The translations under genes and the position numbers were made by a program. A stretch of DNA of 64,000 nt from Cryptomeria japonica (lineage: Eukaryota > Streptophyta > Pinopsida > Cupressales > Cupressaceae): NCBI RefSeq assembly GCF_030272615.1, contig NC_081406.1:234670422-234734421 (forward strand), read 5' to 3'. Position 1 is the stretch's first letter, and each line of letters begins with the position of its first letter. Of this stretch, positions 21,988 through 35,377 are shown one piece after another. The notes beneath the pieces are model-generated. The model had not been told where the DNA came from. It did no database searches and saw only the letters and a list, made by a program, of their open reading frames with translations.

Positions 21988-24138
21988 TGATAGGGAGATT
22001 GAGTGAGAAGTTCCTCAATAAGCCTAAAATAGTTATATTTTTTTTGTGGACCCAAGGATATTATTTTTATTTTATGTTCAACTAGTTTTTGGTAACATTA
22101 AGCTTCAACACCCACACCTCTCCTCAAACAATCACCCTATTGTGTGTAATACAACTTTGTTCTAGCTTGCTTCCTCAAGGTTACTCAAATCATCCACCAT
22201 AGGTCCACAACCCAAAAATGGTGTCTTTATTGTCATTATTGATTTAATTAGGCCCATTAGGTCTATTTCAATTGTTTTGCACAATTTTGGAAGGTTCCAA
22301 CATCATTGAGGCAACCAGGTTCACTTTTTAGTAAAACAGGGCTAAAGGGCTACTAACTCGTGGAGGTCTAATTGGAGTGATTTTTCTTGTTTAGTGAAAA
22401 AATGGTTAAACAAACATTGGAACCTGATTTTTAAGGTTTCTAAAAGGTCCAAGCTCAAATATTTTCATGGTTTTAGCTCCTGAGAAAATGGTATTATGAC
22501 TGTCCACAATTCTAGGCAAGAAAAGAGGGTTTTGAGAGGGTTTTGCTCAAGTAACAAAGGATGTCTCCTCTAAACCACAAACCAAGCTTCTAAATTCTTG
22601 TAGAACCTCTGCCCCATCATTTATAACACTTATTCAACACTACCCTACATGAAATTTGATCAAACACTTCCTATGCAAACTGAAACATGATTGCTAAATG
22701 CACCGTCACTGTCAAATTCACTGTTTTGCTGCACTTTGAAAGGTTATAACTTCAATAAAAACTTAACCAATGTTTGTAAAAATCTCAAAACAATTTTTCA
22801 AAACTTTCCACAAGATTCCAAAGCATGAACATGTTCATAAATCAACTTTAGATGCAAAAGACATTAAATTCCCCAAAATTGGGTACTTGCTGCCAGCCAC
22901 TACTTCAACACACTCAAACATTAATAACTTCCAAAACAAAAGAGAATAGTCCAATAGATTTGGTGGAGTTTTAGAAAACTTTCTTAAGAGAAACATATCC
23001 AAAATTCATAAAGATTCAATAGTGCAATAAATAGTTATGATCTCTACACTGAGACCAATTTTGACTGTCATAAATCTGGAAAATGTATGCTTGCTGCCAA
23101 CTAGAGTTAACTCACACTTGCAAGATGAAAAATACATTTTTTGGAGCTCCAAAGGCATCCAAGATTAATTGTAAACTATTGAAGGCCTTTGCCTCAAGTT
23201 TTCTCACTCAAATTGGTCTTGATCACAAACATGTTTGGTCTTACTCATGTTGCTAGCCAAATCCATTTCCAATTTGCCTAGCATATGCTCAAAAAATCTT
23301 CTTTCTCACAACCCTGGCCAAAATGTGAAGTATTTACACTATATATTTGCCATAAAACTTTTATAAGTACATCCATGGGACCCCAAACCTAGATTTAGAC
23401 AAGTTGATGCATTTTGAAGGCCAAAACCCTTGATAGGGCAACCAAGGAGCAAAAATGAAACATTTGTGTACAACCAACTTCCAAACACAAAACCTGAAAT
23501 ATAATTACATGAATAGCAGTTAATATACAATAAAATCACTTCCCAAAAGGTACAGTACTAAAATGAGGAGTCCTAGTACGGTCTGCTATACAAATGGAGT
23601 GAAAAATATGAGAAAAAACATGAAATTGCTGCCCTTTCAATTGATTTTTGTTGGAAAGTACAAAAGCCAAACCTATAACAAGAAGAGGGAGGGATATAAA
23701 TAGAATTTTTAGGTGGTTATCAAGTCCTATATGGACATAAGGCATTTTTGTCTTCTTTTTACAAAAAAGTGTCTAAAATGACAACTTTTCTTGCTCCAAA
23801 TGGCAATTTTAGCAACCTAACATAACCAACCTTCCAAAACCACCTAGGAATGATTAAAAACACTTTCTAAACATGTCTCAATTCTTTCCAAATCATGCCT
23901 AAGCCTATAAGGCAATTTTCCATGTTTTAGCCCCTTTAGGCCTAGAAGCACAAAATTGACAATTCAAACCCTAAGAAGCAAAAATTGATCTCTCAAGCAC
24001 AAAATGAGATCAAACACTCATGAAATGAAAAAAAAAAACCTATTAAAACATTCAAAACCTATTACAAGACTTACAAACACTTAAACATGAAAATACTAAA
24101 AATGGAGAGTAAAGCATGACTAGGTGCTCCTGCACCAG
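21988..24138 (+). mobile_element. 2.15 kb noncoding insertion in G1 (probable solo LTR)
   Basis: The G1 frame is cut after 'VEKLKLRKLP' and resumes after 24138 with 'PYPYKVSWLIQGQKVVVEEK', which normally follows it directly. The insert runs TGATAGGGAG to CTGCACCA with TTGCC on the left and GTGCC on the right, a near-perfect 5-bp target duplication. It has no coding capacity (small frames near 23339-23745 look random). TG...CA ends and the size fit a solo LTR of an unidentified family. No second copy is in the window. Confidence 0.5.
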
Positions 24139-25190
24139 TGCCTCTCCCTTATCCCTATAAGGTCTCATGGCTCATCCAAGGTCAGAAAGTAGTGGTAGAA
24201 GAGAAGGCTTAGGTGGAGTTTCAGATTGGATCTTACAAGGATAGGTTGCTATTTGATATAGCCAAAATGGATGCATGCCACCTCTTGTTTGGGAGACCAT
24301 GGCAGTATGATTTGAAAGCTCATTGTGATGGGTTGAGAAACACCTACTCAATCACCAGGAATGGGAAAGTGATAGAGCTCTTACCTCTAATAGAGGAAGA
24401 TATGGAATCAAAGGGAAAGGATGCAAAGGTGCTAATGGTAGAACATAAATAGTTCATGAAGGAGATTGCAGAGAAAGGTGCAATCTGCTATGCCCTCATG
24501 CCTAGCCCCAAGGTGACAAGGAAAGAGCAGTATACAGGAGAGAAAGAAGGAGGACCAAATATCATAGACCTAGTAGTTAGAAAATTGCTTGATAAACATC
24601 AAGGCATCATCTCAGATGGAATGCCAAGGTCCCTACCACTGGTAAGGGAAATCAGTCATTGCATAGATCTGATCCCTGGATCTACATTGCCAAACAAAGT
24701 AGCCTACAAGCTCACCCTAGACCAAAATGCAGAAATGACAAGACAAATTGAATAATTGCTTGAATCAAGACTGATTGGCAAAGCTTAAGCCCATGTACCG
24801 ACAATCCTTACACCCAAGAAAGAAGGCACTTGGAGGATTTGTATAGACTCAAGGGCCATCAACAAGATAACCATAAGGTATAGGTTCCCAATCCCTGGAA
24901 TAGAGAATTTACTTGATTGCTTAGGGAGTGCTAAGTATTTCACCAAAATAGATCTAAAGAGTGGATACCATCAGATTAGAATAAGGACAAGGGATAAATG
25001 GAAGACAACTTTTAAAACTAATGAAGGTTTGTATGAATGGAAAGTCATGCCATTTGGGTTGTCCAATGCCCCTCATACCTTTATGAGGTTAATGAGCGAA
25101 GTCTTGGTGGAATTCATAAGAAAAAATTTCATATTATACCTAAATTATATCTTTATCTCCATTTTCACAAGGGAAGAGCACCTCAAACAT
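24139..25190 (+). pseudogene. G1 protease end and truncated reverse transcriptase
   Basis: Protease continuation 'DACHLLFGRPWQYDLKAH', then RT: 'HCIDLIPGSTLPNKVAYKL', '[20 protein letters not shown]', '[16 protein letters not shown]', '[19 protein letters not shown]'. The catalytic box reads YLNY where Y(L/F/V)DD is required, so both Asp are lost. Stops include TAG at 24450 and TAA at 24753 and 24786. The frame ends 'EEHLKHF' and joins straight onto the 3' LTR, so thumb, RNase H, integrase and the polypurine tract are deleted. Confidence 0.85.
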
Positions 25191-26249
25191 TTTTGGAGTT
25201 GGAGTTTAAGAAGCAATAATATACAAAATATTATAGTTTTTCAAGAAATTTTGAGTTTGCAGGAGTTGTACATGCCTGTATGGATTGATTGGAATCCCAC
25301 CATCCATGGAGTATATAGGGAGATGAAATAGTTTTCTTTTTGTGGTGGTATGAGGTCCTAACTATTCTGGAGTAGAGAAAACCCTCCATTCTTCTGACTG
25401 TAACCCGTAAATTGAGGGTTTGGAGAGGGTTTTGAACAAAAATGGCTTTATCTTGCATTCTAGTCCATTAGAAGACTCTTCCTTTGGAGGGATGTAGGAT
25501 AAGCCTCTATACTTTATTTTTTTTATGGTTTGTTTCAGGGGAGACTTTTCTATGTGGAGAAAGGAGCAAGATTAGGTAGGCATCTCTATGTGACTACCTA
25601 AGACTAGATTTAGGATAGTCATCATAAGTTGTCATGGTGATGGATTCCAAGTGTGTAACCCTGGAATTAGAGGTTTTTAACTATTTTTCACATGCCCACA
25701 AAGTTTATTTTTCATTTGGTATACCAGTAGAGGTGGTTGCTTTGGAAAATAGGGTTAATTGCCCCTATTAGGTCTCTTAGCCTCTAAAGGGAGCAGACCT
25801 TGTGATTGCAGATCTAGTCAAACCATTTTGGGGATCAACACAACTTCCAAAAGGGTGTTTGAAATGGTAATTTTTTTATATGGGTGTGTGGAAATTTTTT
25901 GAGTTAAAGCCAAATTACCGGTATAGAAAGGCTACTAGCTGAAGGGGTAGGTTTCCAAAGGAAGTATAAGGAATTGGTGCCCAAAACCAAAACCAGTGTT
26001 TGTAAGAGTTCCTAGATGTCATATATTGACCAATTCCAAAATCCCTAAGAGTAGGAAAAACCGGTAAGGTATGTTTGAGGAGTTAAAGCTTATTACTCAT
26101 CGTGAGTAGGCCCAAGTCTAGTGAATGCGTGTGTAGTTTCATCCAAGGTGTGGAGCCCTTCCTTGTAGGACCCTTGTGATTAGTTGAAGGTTCAATAGCC
26201 TAACCTTCTTTGGGCTTGTCCTTAGGAGTTTGCGTAGGCCTCTACATCA
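25191..26249 (+). repeat. G1 LTR, right
   Basis: The counterpart of 19499-20557, about the same length, starting TTTTGGAG (left copy TGTTGGAG) and ending CTACATCA. It is fused to RT coding sequence on its left, with no polypurine tract. Confidence 0.8.
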
Positions 26250-26632
26250 CTATAACATGGAGAGTGCAATGAAGAAATGGACCTTAGACTTCTAGTGTTA
26301 CCAGGATGATGATTATATCAATCATATTGGCATACTTAATTTGTGTATGTCTAAGTTTAAAAAACTATAGCTATTTAGTTCAAAATGGGTGCACCCCTTC
26401 ATTTCAAAATACTTGGGATTCTCATATATATGAGAAGGTTTTGTAATACTAGTCATCATCAGATAGTTTTAGATCTCTGCAAGAATTTATCAAGACTTTG
26501 TTAATGCAATACAATAGACTTTGCTTTCTTTTGTGCAAGTTGTAGAACATATTGTCATTGGTATCAATTCCTTGTGATATTATCTACAATATATAAGGTT
26601 TCTTGAATTTCTTGGTGTGGAATGCTAGTGAA
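26250..26632. other. Noncoding flank
   Basis: AT-rich, with no ORF, repeat or signal that I can support. Confidence 0.4.
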
Positions 26633-27922
26633 TGTAATGTCCCTTCTTATGAATTCTTAAGAATAAGGAATTATTTAATCATAGATGACTTCTTTTTTTA
26701 AGTAATTAACTCAAAACCTTCATGAGAACTGATATATACAATAGTACTTATCACTTACACTAAGAATGATGGTTATAATCTTCTATATCGATATATTTAT
26801 CCCTCTAATTGGTATAGTTGATATCTGAAGTGATATATGATCTGCAACTATTATTGGGTTATGATGAAAGTGATACTCAGAACTCATAATGTATGGTCCC
26901 TATCAACTAATAACATATAATATATTTTCTATGTCTAAAATAACCATGGGGGTTATGTAATTACAATGTTCTAGTTAATATTATGGAAATTTATCGTTCT
27001 ACTATCCCTGATACAACTATAAACTTATGTTATCAGTCTTCTCTGCGTCTCTTATGGGGATTATGATTAATTGTTGTGTCTAATTATTCCTTCAAATTAT
27101 GCAAATAATGGTGTTGTTTCTGATTGTTGACCTCTAATCATGCCACTTGAATGTGTAAATGGCAGTTGCTTGCTCTAGGCTGATTTAACCTCATATACCA
27201 GTAAAAATAATCTAGAAAAACCTTATTTGTACTGCACAGATCAGTTATCTGTGATCAACCTCATGTATGGAATCTTATCTAATAGTGAAAAAGTATAAAA
27301 ATTATTGTTTATTAAATGGCTCATATAGATTGTCTTTGTTATATGTCAAATGATCAAACTTAAATAAAACATGTCCATTAATTTCCCAGTCATCATGCTC
27401 TAGGACTGAGTTGCAAACTTGTGTTCTGCATAGGGGGCGAAGATTTTGTAATGTTCCCTACTCAATATTGTCATAGTTCAAATTATTTATCAATCATTAA
27501 AGAATAAATTATCAATTTATCATACTAGATAATTAATTATTTCATCCCTAATCCCTAAATCTTAATTCAATGTAACAACCTCTATTACTACTTCAACTTT
27601 AAGGAAGGAGGAGGATATGTATGTTACCAAAGCTCTTAGAGACCAAACATAATAGGTTCCCTCAAAGTTTATAGATCCAAGCCCTTACCTATCTTGGGTC
27701 TATACCCTCAAGGCTTATGGGTCACTGATCCCCACCCTCTCTTGGGACTTAACCTATTGCTTGGATTTAGTCTGCCCCTCTTTGGAACATCTCATTCCCA
27801 TCTTCTTAAGTACTGGCAGTAATAACATGGTTTAGACTATAAGCATACTAATTTCGTATGTATTATGAATATTTATTATTATTATTTATTATTAAATTAT
27901 ATTTCAAAGTAGGGACATTACA
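26633..27922 (+). mobile_element. Solo-LTR-like element, TGTAATG...CATTACA ends
   Basis: The left end TGTAATGTCCCTTCT and right end AGTAGGGACATTACA are mutually inverted for about 10 bp. Flanks are GTGAA (left) and ATGAA (right), a 5-bp duplication with one G/A difference. An internal TGTAATGTTCCCTACT at 27447, preceded by the purine-rich TAGGGGGCGAAG, matches the right end better and could be the start of a 476-bp 3' LTR in a very short element. No coding frames are seen. Confidence 0.45.
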
Positions 27923-27989
27923 ATGAATATTATCTTTAATTTGATTAAATATTCAATTTGATCATTAGAAGTATGTTGGCACAAAAGAA

Positions 27990-29989
27990 AAAACAAGTAC
28001 TAAAAAGACAAAAGAAAAGTCAAGGTTTCATAACACTAACCTCAAGTTGAACACATCTACTACTATGAATATCATTTACATACTGCTTGAATTCATCATC
28101 ATCACTATCAATATCGATAGCTCTATTGGCATCAAGGTATTTTTGTTTTTTTGTTTCTTTGATAAAATTTCTCTACATGTAGTTTAAAAATTTTTCCATA
28201 TGAGGAGTAATTCATTTAAAAATTAGTCAACAAAAGGCAAAATTTCATAGATTCGTTGTTCTATATATCATCAAAATACATTTGCATACATATTCAAAAT
28301 ACAATATAAAGATGATATAGGTGAGAATTAAAATATTGAAGGATACTCTTACGTGATCTGAATCCATGGAATCATGGTCATTCCATGGATAAATTATAGG
28401 CTTAACAAAGGCAGCCAACTATGAAACTTTCTCAATGAGACTATGTAAGCAACTCATTATATCTTCTAACCCTTCATTTGAGTTGACATGGTTTTGTGAG
28501 GCTCTTAGTGGGCATTCTACAGATGGATGTGAAATCACTATGGATGAACTAGATTTGCATTTCATACTACCTACTTCTCTATTACTATTCTCCACCTAAA
28601 ATAAAATGTCAATTTTAACATATAGTCAGTCCAAAAAAAATTTAATTAAATAGCACAATGTAGATTGAACCAAAAAGCCATAAACTTACTCCTAATTTGT
28701 CCATTTTGGCTTCCAACCCGCCTCAGCCAAATGACATATATTTAATGCTCACATTATCTCTTGCTCTCTTGTCTTTGTGACTCATTATCAAATATTCTTT
28801 AGAATGCATGGTTTCTTTCAATGCCTCCCACTATTTTGGAGATAGAGTGGAGTAGTCAGACCTCTCATTTCCCTCCATGATTTTTTTTCTACAATTGTAT
28901 CTAAAATTGTTCATCAAAAGTCTCATCTTGTTTTTATAATATTTTCTTGAGATTTGTCCACCAATAGTGTTAAAGGCATTTTTTATTTTTTAAATAACAT
29001 TTTCCACACTTTGTGGGTCTCGGTCTGCAAAATTTAATTTACATGTATCCAAATGGGCCCTACATCTTACGCCCAACTCAATGGCCCACCTTGCAACATT
29101 TTGCCCAATGGGCTCACCATCTCTTGACACCTCAACCAAGAATGCCTTCTTTCCTTCTGATTTTCTTTCTTTTTCATTCTTCTCTACAGATCTATATAAA
29201 TCTTGACTCAATCACTTTCTTTTAACAAAAGTAGCCACATCTTCTGTTAAACCACTACCAATATTTCTAGCTAATCTAGTACTTCCATCAAAAATTGCAG
29301 ATGCAACAACTTCACTCTGAGCCATTAGAACTTCATGCTCCTCTGCCACATTATGTGTGACATGAGTAGATATATCAGTAGTGGTCTCTACAAATTTCAC
29401 TTCAAACACATCCTTTAAACTTGAATAAATCATCTGCAAATTCATTGTTCCTATAATCTCTTGTTTTTCAATAATTTCTCTTAGACTTTGTGTTAAGAGA
29501 TCACTATGTGGTATATTAGGCTACACATCACCATGTGGTATATCAAACTACACATCACCATGTGCTTTGTGATAATGGACATCACCACAACTATAGTTTT
29601 CACCAAGTACAATTGTTGAGTCAAAAAAATGTTGGCTTCTACCAGTTGGCCACATTGTATCTTTAATTTCTTTTTGTTTTTTCTCTGCTTTTTCTCTACA
29701 TTGTTTTTCTTGGCTGAAAAATAAAAAAATATATCATATCATGTATTATGTACATAAAAATATTGCCTATAAAATTCATTAAACAATATTAAACAAATAA
29801 TATACTCCTTAGTGGATTTACAACTTGCCTATTTTTCAAACCTAGATGCGATAAAAAAACATTATTTTTGGCCACACGTTCTTCATGAGAGCTATCATGA
29901 TCTATGATTGGAACTTCAAAAATATATTCACTATCATCTAATTTGTGCCTTAATTCTTTTTCCTCATTTCCTGATGTCCAAATAAACAA
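27990..29989 (-). pseudogene. TNP1-like / plant transposase (Ptta/En/Spm) relic
   Basis: The fragments read in order on the minus strand. The first (29989-29789) is 'ELRHKLDDSEYIFEVPIIDH'. Next come a Met-rich linker and a helical stretch (29445-29212) 'EHEVLMAQSEVVASAIFDGS'. Then (29211-28990) 'DGEPIGQNVARWAIELGVRC' with 'FADRDPQSVENVI', the hallmark region of the En/Spm plant transposase family. Last is 'MEGNERSDYSTLSPK' to 'WEALKETMHSKEYLIMSHKD' (about 28880-28740). Breaks between fragments may be introns or decay. In CACTA elements this protein binds subterminal repeats. Confidence 0.65.
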
Positions 29990-30540
29990 TAATGTATAAT
30001 TATCTCATCAAACTGAATAGTTCACAAAGCATATCTCAGTGAATCATCTAGATCAGTTATAAGGTAGTAACAAACCATACCATGATAGTCATAGAGCTAA
30101 AAGATTGTCATTATATAGCAGTCCCAATAGATGCAGAGCAGCCCATGATACAAAGATAGAGTAAAGTATACTCTAAGATAATGGCTATCTACAAAGGCAT
30201 TTCATCAAATGCTTGTCTTGTAGTCATTATTGTTATAAGACACAACTGACAGTCACAGTGTAGCATGGTTACAAAGATTAAAGCTAACATATTCATATAG
30301 AAACTTTGTTCAACAGTAAAGCTTTCAAACAAGTATTAGTTAGAAGGTTTGTGTCCTTACAACATAAAACAATCTTAAAACAACATAAAAGTCTTAAATA
30401 AAAAGTCATAAAATGGGGCTCATCAATAATCATATGCATTGCCAATGAGATCAGAATCTTGATCACTAGTGTGTGCATCTGCTTGAGTTTCTTCCTCGTC
30501 ATCATTTGAGAAATGTAATACATTATCTCTCCCAGTTTTT

Positions 30541-33500
30541 TCATTTGTAATCAAGATTTCTTCTTCAAAGAGTCCCTCATTGTTTTCATCCACTTATTTT
30601 AATGTTTCTTGTAAATTAGCATATTGCCCATCAGACATTACATCGACAACTTCCATGAATTTGCATTTCGAAAGGCTTTGTTTGAATGACATAAGACCAC
30701 CTTGAGCTTCTTACATCATCAATTAGAAATGACTAGGTAATTTGAAGTGGGGAAACATATGGCTCATATGTCTCTAATAAAAAAATTTGTGCATTTGCAC
30801 GCACAAATCAATACTCCTCAAATTGTCCCACAAATGGTTGGATCCACTTACATTTTAATAATATAAAACTATTTTCACCAAAATACACTTGAATAATATC
30901 TTGGGTGAATCCAACATAAAATTTCTTCTCATTTCCATTAAGAAATTTAGCACTAACAACACAATCTCAATTAGTCTTACTTGTCTTTTTCTTCCACTCT
31001 TAAGTGACTACCATAGGCCCACATTCCACTAAAACTCATAGCCAATAAATGTGGAGATTGTGAAAGTTCACTTTCCTCTGTTGTTATATCATGACCTCCT
31101 TATTTTGCATCATTGATTGCATTAGCAATCCATTCTTCAAATTTTAAAAAAGAATCTTCTCCAGTCAAATCATGACGGTTGTGCTTTTGAGGTCGATGTT
31201 GCATCCAAGTTTGATTTTGTTCTTCATATGTTCTACTTAAAATAATCACATACAAATAGTAAGATTAATATTATAAATGTGTAAATGCAATTGAGTAAAT
31301 AAATTATTGTGTAATTTCTTTTTTACCTGCGCCACTTATCAAACGAAGATGTGTTTTGAAGAATAAGGGCATGTATTGCACATCTTTCTTGATATGATAG
31401 CTTGAAGTGACATCCATTGCCTTCTAATACTTCACCTACAACTCTATCATCTTCATCATCATCCCATACACGTCGATTGACATTTTTAAAATCCTTCATA
31501 AATTTTGTGAAAAATCCCATGGCCTCTTGTATTGAATATCCCTCAGACATGCTGCCTTCTGGTTTTGCCCTAGTACAGACAATTTTTTTTCAAAACCTTC
31601 ATATATCATTCTATAGGATACATCCATATAATTCTTATTGGGCCACAGTGATCTATTTCATATTCTATATGTATCAAAAGATGCATAGAAATGTTAAAGA
31701 TTGTTGCTGGAAATTCTTGTTCCAATAGACAACGGACTTCAACAAACTCCTCCCTCAAACTATCAAAGTTTGAAGGATCTAATACATGTAAGACCATTCT
31801 CTTTAATATTAGGCCCAACCTTATAATTGCCAATCTTGGCCCCTTTGCCAAACTTCATATATTCACCACAATAAGTAATATATTCTCAATTATGACATGA
31901 TAGTCATGGGTCTTGAGGCCTCTTACTCTATTAATGTCAGTTTGGCTTCTGATGCTACTACTTACATATCCAATGGGAAAGCGAGTCTCAGACATCAACT
32001 ATAAGAATTGTGTACGTTATTTCTTTATCCATACGTAAGGAGGACCAGGTTTTCTATATTTTTCATTATCATATTTTTTAAACCAAAGATTTTGATGAAT
32101 CTTTATTTCTCTGAAGTCTTCACGTGATGAAATAGTATCTAAGGCACCAAAAAGAGTTTTTATAATAGCATATGCTATATTTTTCTTGGTATGCATAAAG
32201 TCAACAATATGCCTAATGGCTACATCCTTAAAGTATGGGAACTTATACAATATGCACAACCATTTTAAACCTCTTTCATTACATGGATCATTTATACTAC
32301 CCGCAATCCCATCATTTTCAATAAATGGCATTCTTTTATGTCCATACTCAATAATGTAATCACCTATTATTAGCAATGGTGCTTCATGATTCTCTTCTTG
32401 ACCGTTGAAATGTGTTTTTTGCTGACGATATGGATGATCCATTTTAAGGTAAGCACAATGTCCACAATAAATAAACTTTCACGAACTTCTTGAGTACCTC
32501 ACAAAATTCTTAAAGTTGCAAGCAAGACATCCATGGTATCCATGAGCAGAGAGACTAGATAATGTGCCATACGCAAGAAGATCATGAATCGTAAACAATA
32601 AGGAAGCTCTTAAAGTGAATTTTATTGAATGACCAACCCTTAAAGATTGAATTACTTCAATCCTTTTCCACAATTCCATTAGCTCATCATACAATGGCTC
32701 TAGATAAGCATCTATTGTTTCTGAAGTCGCACTTTTCTTTCTTGGTATAGTCAATGATAACATCAAGAAAAATGGTTTAGCTGCTAACCATGGAGGCAAG
32801 TTATAATTTACTAGAAACACTGGCCAAGTTGACCATTTAGTACTTTGATCTGAAAATGGGTTCACCATCTAGAGCCAAACCCAATCTTATATTACGAGGA
32901 TCTTGAGAAAAATCAGGCCATCTATTATCAAATTCCATCCACATCCTTGAATCAGGCACATGTCATTGTTTTCTATCAGTGCTCTTATTTTCGGTATGCA
33001 ACTGCATAAGTTAAGCAATGTCTCTACACCTATACATTTGGAATAATCATGGGATTATCAGAAAGTGGCGAAGAACTTTTCTAGGAATCAAAACTAATTT
33101 CAACCCTTGTCTCTACCTCGCTTCATGACATTTTGGACATTCATTGTCACTTGCAATATTTTTGTGAAATAATACACAACCATTCACACATGTGTGGATT
33201 TTTTCATACCCCAAGCCGAGCTTACTGATTTTCCTTTTACATTGACTTCATTTTGTTGGCAATGTGGAGTGAGCCGGTAAAAATGAACTTAATAATGTTA
33301 ATAACTGATCTACACTCTCATTTGTCCAACCATGCACCACTTGCAAGTTAAGAATTTGAAGGATTGTTGTCAAATGACTTAACTTACATTTATCATGAAT
33401 AGGCTTTAAAGCATCCTCCATTGACTTGGCCCAATCATTTGTTAGACCCTCATTAAACATTCTATCAACTTGAAACCTTTTGTCAAACATTTCTACCTCT

Positions 33501-33874
33501 TCATCTATGTTTGGTGCCACTTCATCTATGTTTGTTGCCACTTCATCTATGTTTGTTTCCTCTTCATCTCTCATAGTCTATAATTATATCATATCATCAT
33601 AATAATTGTAATCCCAAGGGCTTATAACACTATTCCCATAACTTATCATATGTCGATAAATCACATTTCTTTTTTTCACCTTTCCACCAAGAAAATCATT
33701 ACATGGACATGGATATTTGTCCAAGCTCCTCTCATTAGCTACTCTTTCATCATGTGCATGATATTTCTCTGTAGTCAACCTTTGATACTGATCCATCTGT
33801 AATATTATACATTCTAGTATTGTTTGGAGATCTATCTTACATTCTGAGACCGTAAGAGAAAGAAGAGGATACAA
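30541..33874 (-). pseudogene. TNP2-like CACTA transposase relic
   Basis: Minus-strand order: N-terminal Cys-containing block (33874-33584) with 'RSLDKYPCPCNDFLGGKVKK', the transposase-associated domain. Then 33574-33248. Then 'YEKIHTCVNGCVLF' and 'ECPKCHEAR' (about 33210-33115). Then the TNP2 core 'STWPVFLVNYNLPPWL' and 'LLAYGTLSSLSAHGYHGCLAC' (32868-32479). Then 'RHIVDFMHTKKNIAYAIIKT' (32442-32017), matching the DVMHIEKN region. Then a DUF4218-like 'CGPIRIIWMYPIE' (31851-31606) and 'EGYSIQEAMGFFTKF' (31550-31323). Finally a DUF4216-like tail in about 31000-30800. Several stops and frameshifts interrupt it, so it is inactive. Confidence 0.85.
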
Positions 33875-33956
33875 TGAGTCATTTTTTTGAGATCTATCTT
33901 ACATTCATTCGAAGTTTACCTACTAAGAGTGGAATATGTGTGTGTTTCCTATCAGC

Positions 33957-34130
33957 TTACTTTTAGTAATGAGGGTTTCAAATTACATCTGAATTTGCTG
34001 CAGAGGACCTCATTGACTTCAAATTCATTGCAGCAAACTTTGATTTTCTTGCCCGCCTTTTCAAAAGTCTTCAGGTCCTATCCAAACAAGATTTATCGCC
34101 CATGCAAGTGCTTCAATACCTGTCCATGAG
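33957..34130 (-). repeat. Duplicated exon-like segment, copy 1
   Basis: On the minus strand one frame reads 'FEKAGKKIKVCCNEFEVNEV' and ends 'NLKPSLLK'. The segment recurs at 35190-35368, about 1.23 kb away in the same orientation, with the frame preserved ('FEKADKEFRVFCNAFEVSEA'). Both are followed by ACTAGTGATATTCAATGATG repeats. The protein is unrecognised. Confidence 0.5.
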
Positions 34131-35189
34131 AAAAAAAAAACATAAAACCAAAGATGACACATTCAAGGCACATTCAAGTAACTAGTGATATTCAATGATG
34201 ACACATTAATGATTTATAATTTGATGCAAAGAAATTCAAATACTACATAATCATGAAAGTTTTTTTTAATACATAAATTTATACAAGATTGAAATCTCAT
34301 TTTATATATCTTACTATCGACATAACCATTGCACTTTATTTGGTGCAAGTGCTAGTTATTTTGTGGATGACTAATGGAAAGAAGACAAAAGCTATGCACT
34401 TTACAGGGTGCTAGTCTTTTCAAGTAAAATTTAAACTCAATTAGATTATCTGTTGTAACAAGAAAATTGTGGAGTAGTATTGGAAGTTGGAATAGTTGAT
34501 AGATCCATTCCAACAATGGATTCAAAAATTATCTCACAGAAGTTATGCGTGAGATTCTAGGAATTAGTGACTCTTTAACCCAAGAGGAGGAAGGAACTGA
34601 TCAGTCATTAAGTTACATTTAATCAATTCAAATATTTATATTTTTAGTTTTAGTTTGAATATATAAGAAGGAAACAAAAATAGGATGTAGGGATAAATAG
34701 AAGAAGCTAAAGAATTTTATCTCAGAAAAGATATCATTTTGAGATAAACAATCAAAATAAGAATATAGTACAGAGGCACAATGTGCTATAAAAAATATCA
34801 TCTTGAAGAATCAGTTGGTGAAGAGGTATACCTGCCTAGGTCCTAGAGAACCTAAAGTGCAGGGAGTGAATAATCCTAAAGGAACACTCTGTAAGTTGGC
34901 CAAATCAGTTGAAAGGTTTGAAAATAGGATTTGGTATAAATTTATAACTTTCCAATCTATTGATTTGGGAACCAATAGGATCCATGAAAATTTAAAATAA
35001 ATTATCAAAATGGATGAATATAAATATATATCCTCGTAATCCCAAAAAATTCACTTGAATCACTAAAAAAGCAACTGATTTTTACATTTTCCAAGAAAGA
35101 GCCCAAAACATATAAGATTGAGATCTGAGTGCCTAATAAAAAAATTGCATAAAAGGACTTGAGATCTAAATAGGAGACATTAAGAGGTT

Positions 35190-35368
35190 TTTGACTTTCA
35201 GCAATGAGGGTTTCAAGTTACCTCTAAATTTGTTGCAGAGAGCCTCGCTGACTTCAAATGCGTTGCAAAAAACTCTAAATTCCTTGTCCGCCTTTTCAAA
35301 AGTCTCCAGGTCTTATCCAAACAAGCTTTATCACCCATACAAGTGCTTCAATACATGTTCATGAGAAT
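35190..35368 (-). repeat. Duplicated exon-like segment, copy 2
   Basis: The second copy of the segment at 33957-34130, with many substitutions but the same open minus-strand stretch of about 36 codons ending 'NLKPSLLK'. Confidence 0.5.
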
Positions 35369-35377
35369 AACAAACAT

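Larger units (their letters stand above)
19499..26249 (+). mobile_element. G1 Ty3/gypsy element, internally deleted
   Basis: Two direct LTRs of about 1059 bp flank gag, protease and the first half of RT; RNase H and integrase are absent. The primer-binding site follows the left LTR. Flanks show a weak target duplication: CTAT before 19499 and CTATA after 26249. The element carries a 2.15 kb insertion at 21988-24138. It appears to have been inserted in or near the family U pseudogene region. It is non-functional. Confidence 0.8.

Noticed and set aside
26248-26262. CACTATAACATGG as the left end of the CACTA element
   Set aside because: The CAC overlaps the G1 LTR end and the sequence does not match the end at 37148 beyond CACTA.
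34803-35000. 65-codon ORF
   Set aside because: No conservation, no recognisable motif, and an equally long frame on the other strand.
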